Of a DNA stretch of 64,000 nucleotides, positions 58,601 to 64,000 are shown piece after piece. Location: assembly GCF_030253575.1 (NCBI RefSeq), contig NC_080559.1, positions 31,770,501 to 31,834,500 of the forward strand, written 5' to 3'. Position 1 is the first letter of the stretch; each line of letters begins with the position of its first letter. The position numbers were made by a program, and so were the translations under genes. This DNA comes from Rhododendron vialii. Lineage: Eukaryota; Streptophyta; Magnoliopsida; Ericales; Ericaceae. The notes under the pieces were generated by a model. The model was not told the origin of the DNA and did no database searches. It saw nothing but the letters and a program-made list of their open reading frames with translations.

Positions 58601-58820
58601 ACAACAGATGAAAGATAAAACAACTTTTAATTCACGGGAAAAGACATAGTAGTAGAAAAAAAAAAAATCAAATCAAGTATTTGGGCACAAAAAACAAAAT
58701 AGGGCAAAGGGAACGAACCTGGGGAGGGGGAGCCAAAAGGCCAGGGTGGTAGAGAGATTGCTGCATCAACGCCTGCTGCTGCTTCAGCCTCTGCTGCTGC
58801 TGCTGCTGCTGCTGCATCAT
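52611..58820 (-). CDS. UBP1: UBP1-family oligouridylate-binding protein, 12 exons, 423 aa
   Basis: Minus-strand exons: 58719-58820, 56556-56617, 56093-56195, 55928-56004, 55782-55843, 55599-55686, 55389-55464, 55250-55280, 54677-54796, 53993-54078, 53323-53496, 52611-52901. All GT-AG, phases agree, 1272 nt. Three RRMs: RRM1 about 54-128 ([14 protein letters not shown] 90-97), RRM2 about 138-215 (IFVGDLS; RNP1 RGFGFVSF 179-186), RRM3 about 259-332 (VYVGNLA 261-267; KGFGFIRY 296-303). N-terminus has Gln8 (residues 3-10) then Gln-rich sequence; the C-terminus is Pro/Gln-rich with six Met-Gly repeats at 372-383, ending YYQ. UBP1 binds U-rich introns and 3' UTRs in the nucleus and forms stress granules under hypoxia or heat (family knowledge, TIA-1-like). 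RBP45/47 is less likely given the UBP1-specific exon pattern and C-terminus. Exon 8 is only 31 bp. Confidence 0.97.
52739..52774 (-). repeat. Coding hexamer repeat (Met-Gly)6 in UBP1
   Basis: CCCATT/CCCATC units on the plus strand encode MG six times at residues 372-383. From memory, other UBP1 proteins have a single MGG-like site here, so this is a local microsatellite expansion kept in frame. Confidence 0.85.
56618..58718 (-). other. UBP1 intron 1
   Basis: 2.1-kb intron right after the Gln-rich N-terminal exon. It holds a PPR gene fragment (57850-58430) and otherwise non-coding sequence. Open frames at 56803-57560 have no recognisable features. Confidence 0.9.
57850..58430 (-). pseudogene. 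PPR gene fragment inside UBP1 intron 1, multiply broken
   Basis: On the minus strand, phrases typical of a plant organellar PPR protein appear in order across several frames: [96 protein letters not shown] and [15 protein letters not shown]. The frame changes at least three times and stops intervene (after LIEI and after AWAL), so it cannot encode a protein. From memory it is closest to the EMB1796-type mitochondrial PPR genes. It lies in the sense direction of UBP1 and is truncated at both ends. Confidence 0.75.
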
Positions 58821-58842
58821 CGTCACAGACAGCTATATATTT

Positions 58843-58843
58843 A

Positions 58844-58895
<52 letters not shown>
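58843..58895. repeat. (GA)n in the UBP1 leader
   Basis: About 50 bp of GA on the plus strand, i.e. (CT)n in the UBP1 5' UTR or core promoter, starting about 25 bp before the ATG. Confidence 0.9.
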
Positions 58896-58899
<4 letters not shown>

Positions 58900-58906
<7 letters not shown>

Positions 58907-60003
58907 GAGAAGGTTTCGAAGAAAGGCACGGGAGGAGAAAGGAAGGGGAAAAGGGAAGGAAAAAAATACTAAAAAGGGAAGGAAAAAAAAACCCTCGAAG
59001 GGGAGGGGTGAAAGAAGAAGAAAAGAAAATATGGAAAGCGTAGTGATTCCTAGTCGAGATGAGAGAGAGAGAAAGAGGGGAGGGCGATGCGAAGAAGATG
59101 ATATAGTGGACGGGGGGGGCTAGGCTTCAGTGCATCCGGTTGCACGTGTAGTCAGGGCCTTCTGCGATGGGCCTTTGGGCTTTCTTACTTGGGCTGGGCT
59201 AGTCTGTGGCATGGAAATTATTTCTGGACTGAACCCGTCTGAATCCGTGGGAACCAAGATTTGTCGGGCCCCGAATGCGGAAGGTCTGTTTCATCGCGTC
59301 GCTCCCCTAAGCCGCCTAACCTAAGATCGGTTAAAGTATAATCTAGAGGTTGCTTGTTGGTTTTAGGTTGGAATCGTCTGGGAAATCTAACAGCCCTACT
59401 ACGGCCAACTTTTTTGATGGAGTGAAGAAAACCATGATGCTCGTTTTCTGGAATGGAAAAAACGCCTATTTGTGGGGGAACATTTTTTTTCTTTTCGTTT
59501 CGGCTTTTCGTGTGGGAACTTGTCTCTAACATGGGGGGAATGCAGACCCGTATTGGGCCAGTATTTAACGAATCAATATGGTACGGACCGTTGTGAGCAG
59601 TTAGTTACTCTTCAAGCTGAATCGGAAAAGGGTAAAGATGTGCATTTGAATCCTCTCTACATTATATTAGAGGCCCATTCGAAAGGCAGTAGTTGCACAT
59701 TAGAAGCCCAGTCAATTTGGTGTACTTGCACATTAAAGGCCCAATAGATTGGCAGTGAGCAGTGGTTCTTTAGACATGTTGGGCCAATTAATTCCACAAA
59801 CGCCCTCTTAGATGACGTGGGTTCCATATATGTGTGGATTCTTTCCCGTATAAGAAAGGCGTTACAAATAAAAGTTGCATTGAAACATTCCTCGTTTATC
59901 AGAAGTTTTGTCGATTGTTAATTCCAATAACTCTTAACCAATCGAGGTATGCGTAAATGATCCGAGCACTAAAAAATATACTCCATATTACACACGTCAA
60001 AAG
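58900..60003. other. UBP1 upstream region and intergenic DNA
   Basis: Purine-rich to about 59105 (AG-rich on plus strand), then mixed sequence. Open frames at 59130-59747 show no family features. Confidence 0.55.
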
Positions 60004-60014
60004 AAGGTAGAATG

Positions 60015-60628
60015 ACACACCTAGGGGTTGCCCTAGTGGTTCGGGCATATGCCCAACCTTTGGGAGTACTCCTCAAGGTCGGGTTCGATTCCCCATATGG
60101 TGAGTGCCCCGAAGTAAGTGGGGGGCCGTAACCAGAGACGGAGAGAGGTGTGGGCATATGGGGGCCAAGGCCCCTGTGTGGTTTCTGGGTTTTTTTTTAT
60201 AAATATAAATATATTTTTTATTTTTTTTTGTTTGTTGAGAACATCTAGGTATTTTATTTTGTTTTGGGTGTTATTTAGACATAAAAATGCGTTTGTTTTT
60301 TGTCCCAAAATCCAATTTCTCTCTCTGTGCACGACCTCTTATAAGTTTTTCTTCAATTATTGATCTCATTTCTTTTTCTATCTCTTTCTACTTTCTACCC
60401 AAAAAACCCTCCCTCAAAATCTAAACCAAACAAGCTACGTATTAGATATCTGAATCTTCAAATTTTAAAATCTTGTTCATAGTTCGGCCCCCGTGTTTAC
60501 AAAATTCTGGTTCCGTCCCTAGCCGTAACTGATGTGGCCACGCTAGCTCTCCCATAAGTTTAGGTTGCGCAATCAGATCTATTTAGTGGCCTGACTGTAG
60601 GCTGTTCCTCTGTTTTAAAAAAAAAGAA
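60015..60628 (+). mobile_element. tRNA-derived SINE (about 217 bp) split by a hAT insertion
   Basis: Pol III-type A-box region TTGCCCTAGTGG near 60028 and a perfect B-box GGTTCGATTCC at 60082-60092. The 3' half continues at 60530 and ends in an A-rich tail (60616-60630). Flanked by AAGGTAGAATG at 60004-60014 and 60629-60639, an 11-bp target duplication as made by LINE-driven retroposition. Bases 60133-60521 are foreign. Confidence 0.85.
60133..60521. mobile_element. 389-bp non-autonomous hAT element inside the SINE
   Basis: Left end CAGAGACGGAG, right end TTCCGTCCCTA (complement TAGGGACGGAA). The CAG../TAG.. mismatch at the first base mirrors the asymmetry of the Ac element ends. Flanked by GCCGTAAC at 60125-60132 and 60522-60529, an 8-bp duplication typical of hAT. 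Confidence 0.85.
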
Positions 60629-60639
60629 AAGGTAGAATG

Positions 60640-61261
60640 TTCCGTGATGTCAATAGAGTGTTAGGTGATGAGAACTCCATACCCTTTGATAATCCAATAC
60701 GTTACCCTAAATGGGCAGGCCAATGTACATAGAAGAAAAGCATTTTCGGTCCATCCCCTGACCACTTAAAATGATGCGGTCGGCCGGTAAGGCATGTATT
60801 GATATAAAGTAGTACGGAGTAGTATTTTATGAGAACCATATGTCCGGACCAACTTACACGCATTTCGAATCATATTGTTCACTAGTGGGGTTCCCATTTA
60901 AATTCTATGAACCGGCCCAAACGGAGTTGATAGACGTTACGAGATAGCAAACCTTTAAGTCCCAAATCATAACCATCAGGCCAATCCCTTCGGGCTACAA
61001 ATAGATATTTCTTTGTAGCTCTCTTGTGTATAATATGAACAAAGAAGTGAGAGAATAAGGTGTGTAATTTAAGAGATAGCTTTGATGACTTGGTTCAAGT
61101 GGGGAGTTTTAATCTCTTGTAACTCTCACTGAGAGCAACAGCAGCAGACTTTTGTATTTCTTACTTTTTTTAGGTAAAGTAGAGAACCAAATCTTGAAAA
61201 CAGCCCTACAATTAGGTATTAGCCCATGTATTATACCCTACATTAGGGTATTTAAAGTACT
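60640..61261. other. Intergenic, nothing recognised
   Basis: No gene or element boundaries identified. Confidence 0.5.
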
Positions 61262-61672
61262 CCATATTTTTATTTCAGCTGTGTACTTGTGAACTTTACT
61301 TAAATTTAAAATTTTTGTCCTTATTTGATTTTTTTCACATTTGTTAGTTTTGCGTCAAACTTTTGTTGGTTACTAATTCGTTTCGACGAGAGGAATCATA
61401 ATTTTTTTTTTTACTTTTACCCAATTATTTTAAGAAATAACCACTTTTTAGAGCAAAAAATTGAAATTTTTTTTGTGTGCTAAAAGGTGATTCTTTCTCA
61501 AAATACTTGAGTAAAAGTAAAAAAAAAAATTCCAATTCCAATTCCTCCCGTCAAGACGAATTAATAACCCACAAAAGTTGGCTCAAAACTAACAAATGCA
61601 AAAAAAATTCAAATAAGGACAATTCTCAAATTTAAGTTAAGTTCGTAAAAATGCAGCTGAAATAGAGATAAA
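61262..61672. mobile_element. Foldback MITE (~410 bp)
   Basis: Ends ATTTCAGCTGTGTACTTGTG and TAAAAATGCAGCTGAAAT pair; arms also pair through TTTTTGTCCTTATTTGA / TCAAATAAGGACAA and AATTCGTTTCGACG / CGTCAAGACGAATT. Related to 39255-39505. Confidence 0.75.
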
Positions 61673-62027
61673 ATACCTACCGTTGCTATAGTCTGTAGAG
61701 GTGAGGGAAAAAGTGGTTGGGTAAAATTCAAAAGACAACATTTTGAATATCCATGTTAGTACATTTTATTGGTGCACTTGCTCTAACTCATTTATTTTCC
61801 TTCATTGACAGCTATAAGGACAAGTCTCATTTGAAAAGTCCAAATGTGGAATCAAACCAACTACATAACATGGTAATTCTTTTTTCTAAATTTGCTTTCT
61901 TAACATTTGAATATGTGTAGCCAAGCCTAAGGAGTGGTTCTAAGCAAGAATAGTGATGGTTCATGGAATCATATAATCCCATTAGCACACCTAGAAGTGT
62001 TCTGAAATATCATATTTTGAAAAACGC
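61673..62027. other. Intergenic, nothing recognised
   Basis: AT-rich spacer. Confidence 0.5.
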
Positions 62028-62258
62028 AAAAGTGCTATGGGTACACACCGATGGTGTACGCCATACGTACAATGTTTATGTGGCAACTGACTTGATTAAG
62101 TAATGGGACACTACCTCATTTATTTGCAATCTAGGCAGTGTACATATGGCGTACATTTTGAATTGCAAATAGAGGAGGTCGGGCCCCATTACTTAACCAA
62201 GTCAGCTGCCACGTAGGCAGGGGTACATCTTGTGTACACCACCGGCGCTCTTATAAAG
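62028..62258. mobile_element. Foldback MITE (~230 bp)
   Basis: Left GTGCTATGGGTACACACCGATG, right complement GGTGTACACCACCGGCGC style; arms TGGCAACTGACTTGATTAAG / CTTAACCAAGTCAGCTGCCA and GGCGTACATTTTG-type inner pairing. Confidence 0.7.
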
Positions 62259-62479
62259 GGAGATCATTTTTAGGATTATTAATGTAAGCACCATAAACAA
62301 CCAACCATGACAGTGGTGAAGATCACAAATAACCATTTTTGGCAGACAATGGCGACCAATCACTAAAAACAACTTTTTTTCTCATTCCATACATTGACTC
62401 TACAGAAAAGCAATTAGGTCGAAAGAAAGAGATTCCAGTTGTGAGATAATCTTTTAAATGGTCTCAAGAATTGAAATAA

Positions 62480-62880
62480 TATTCAAAGAAGAGTATTAAA
62501 ACATATGGAGTTTCTTTTCGTATATTGTACGACTGATCAATCAATTCGCTAGGACCATGATTTTTTTCTTTTATATATAATAAAATAATAAGAGAGATTT
62601 CAATTCTAAGAACATTTTTTAAGAAAAAATGACAGAATAATAGTCAATCATGGTCCTAGCGAGAAACATATTCTAAAGAAAAACTAGAGTTTCTTTTCAT
62701 ATAAGATATGACTGGTTCGTCTTCGTAGGATCACGGTCGGCAATTGTTTAATCGTCTTTAAGGGAAAACCATTGCTAAAATTGAATCATATTAAAAAATG
62801 AACATATTTAAAAATTAAAGTTTCTTTCCTTATATTGGAGTATGACTAAAACCCATTCGCGAGGACAATGATTGACAATA
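62480..62880 (+). repeat. Three degenerate ~150-bp repeats
   Basis: AGTTTCTTTTC.TATATT, GTA.GACT and TTCGC.AGGACCATGATTGACAAT recur at about 62510, 62690 and 62820 with 20-30 percent differences; an inverted GTCAATCATGGTCCTAGCGAG lies between the first two. Confidence 0.6.
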
Positions 62881-62920
62881 GTTTAATACTTGTACTATGT
62901 CTTTTTGAACGAAGGGAATT

Positions 62921-63104
62921 GACTTCTACACTCCCATTTTTACCACATACATTCTTTTTTTTGTCCTTATTCATGTGAATTTACCTTTTTACCCTTTCAT
63001 AAGTTTAATTTTTAATACATTAAGGGACAATAGAGTAAATTCACACTAAATAAAAACAAAAAAAGAAATGTATGTGATAAAAAATGAGTGTAGAAGTCAA
63101 ATTC
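62921..63104. mobile_element. Foldback MITE, TTCTACACTC ends
   Basis: AATTGACTTCTACACTCCCAT at the left; ATGAGTGTAGAAGTCAAATT at the right. Inner arms CACATACATTCTTTTTTTTG / AAAAGAAATGTATGTG. Confidence 0.78.
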
Positions 63105-63279
63105 CTTGACTGAGATACTAAATTTTGCTTCATCAATCACCATCTTTCACCATGTGAAAGTAAAATTCTTACAGTAATTTTTTCTCCTTTCACGAAAACA
63201 AGATCCCAACAATCTAGGCAAGTTCTGTACACCTTCTATTCTGTCAATGTCGGAAAGCAATGTTTCATACTTCGACTGA

Positions 63280-63376
63280 GATCCCCTCTTCGATCCGTCT
63301 GTTCCACCCCTCTCGGCCGTTGATTTGTCAGATCAACGACTAAGAGAGATGGGACAGACGGGTCGGACAGGGGATC
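63280..63376. repeat. Short perfect-type hairpin, ~95 bp
   Basis: GATCCCCT..TCCGTCTGTTCCACCCCTCTC pairs with GAGATGGGACAGACGGGTC..AGGGGATC around GTTGATTTGTCAGATCAACG. Non-coding. Confidence 0.8.
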
Positions 63377-63468
63377 CAAACTCTGCGTACTTCTTTCCCA
63401 TTTCTGCTATTATTCTTTGCACTTTTTTCAGCTTTAACTCAACAAAAATGTTAGGATACACACTCGAA

Positions 63469-63536
63469 CCATGAAAATGTCCATGAAAGGAAATGAACGG
63501 TTCACGTTCATTTCATTTCATAGACATTTTTCATGT
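63469..63536. repeat. Short hairpin, ~68 bp
   Basis: ATGAAAATGTCCATGAAAGG..ATGAACG pairs with CGTTCATTTCATTTCATAGA..ATTTTTCAT over a small loop. Non-coding, though short open frames are present. Confidence 0.75.
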
Positions 63537-64000
63537 TTGGATTGTCATGTATTGTACTACTTCAACTCAAAAATCAACATTGTTTTGTCTAGGTATCCCA
63601 AAAGGGTACCTCAAAAATACCCCAAAATGAGAAACCAATGGTCCAGATTCCCTTTGAAATGAATTATTGTCCGGGATATTTTTGGGATACGTAGAATTAT
63701 TGTTCTAGCAAGTAGCAAGTCATACACTAAGAAATTCCTGTCCAAACGTTGCCTTTGCTCAATATTTTTGCAAAATCATGGATGCATTCGTTCTGCCACA
63801 GATCCACCAGATGAGATAGGGAATAACATTTGGGACTAACGAATTCACTAATATAACATTACGGAAGACATGGAGTTTCTGTCGTTTATTTAGTCACAGT
63901 AACTAATACTACTAAGATTGGAGCAGTTAGGTGTGCCAGGCCCTGTAAATCCTAAGCCAAAATGGCACATAAACAGATAGAAAACTGAGGTAAAAACGGC
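63537..64000. other. Window end, nothing recognised
   Basis: AT-rich; no gene, element termini or RNA gene seen. Confidence 0.55.

Noticed and set aside
58746-59123. Leu-then-Arg/Glu-rich plus-strand frame
   Set aside because: Antisense to UBP1 exon 1 (Gln codons read as Leu) and then the GA microsatellite.
1-64000. CRISPR arrays, operons, rRNA, viral or toxin genes
   Set aside because: No evenly spaced direct repeats, bacterial gene clusters, rRNA segments or viral protein signatures were seen; all repeats resemble plant transposons or microsatellites.

Overview
This is nuclear DNA from a flowering plant, most likely a core eudicot; the species cannot be fixed from the window. Evidence: protein-coding genes cut by GT-AG introns, plant-only families (plastid KASII with a transit peptide, AP2/ERF, FLZ zinc finger, UBP1), CT-repeat leaders in front of ATGs, AT-rich intergenic DNA and a heavy load of plant-type MITEs. 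I see no bacterial operons, CRISPR, rRNA or intact tRNA genes.

Layout. 1-3421 (+): an FMO1-type flavin monooxygenase lacking only its first ~45-50 residues, which lie off the window. 3422-8380: a TE graveyard. 8603-9100 and 12478-12984 (+): a tandem pair of short, unrecognised membrane-anchored proteins, duplicated with their promoters and 3' flanks. 16436-23657 (-): a complete 13-exon plastid 3-oxoacyl-ACP synthase II (558 aa). 24-43 kb: a gene-poor block of MITEs, a diverged 1.2-1.6 kb segmental duplication, a telomere-like degenerate repeat and one broken ORF. 43084-43632 (+): an intronless DREB-type ERF with G-boxes and a DRE core in its promoter. 43.6-49.9 kb: repeats. 50007-51242 (+): an FLZ zinc-finger protein whose immediate 5' side is two Stowaway MITEs. 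52611-58820 (-): a complete 12-exon UBP1-family RNA-binding protein (423 aa), converging on FLZ, with a wrecked PPR fragment inside intron 1. 59-64 kb: no gene seen; it holds a tRNA-derived SINE split by a small hAT element and several foldback elements.

The genes do not form a pathway: immune signalling (FMO), fatty-acid elongation (KASII), stress transcription (ERF), SnRK1-type scaffold (FLZ) and stress-granule RNA binding (UBP1). I found no convincing new biochemical system. The best unexplained signal is a family of long palindromes sharing GATCCGAGCCGTTCAATGTG, present in introns and between genes, and one ~368-bp near-perfect hairpin at 48.48-48.85 kb that could be a small-RNA source. 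Exon coordinates were read by hand from splice signals, reading-frame continuity and remembered family conservation; no search was run.
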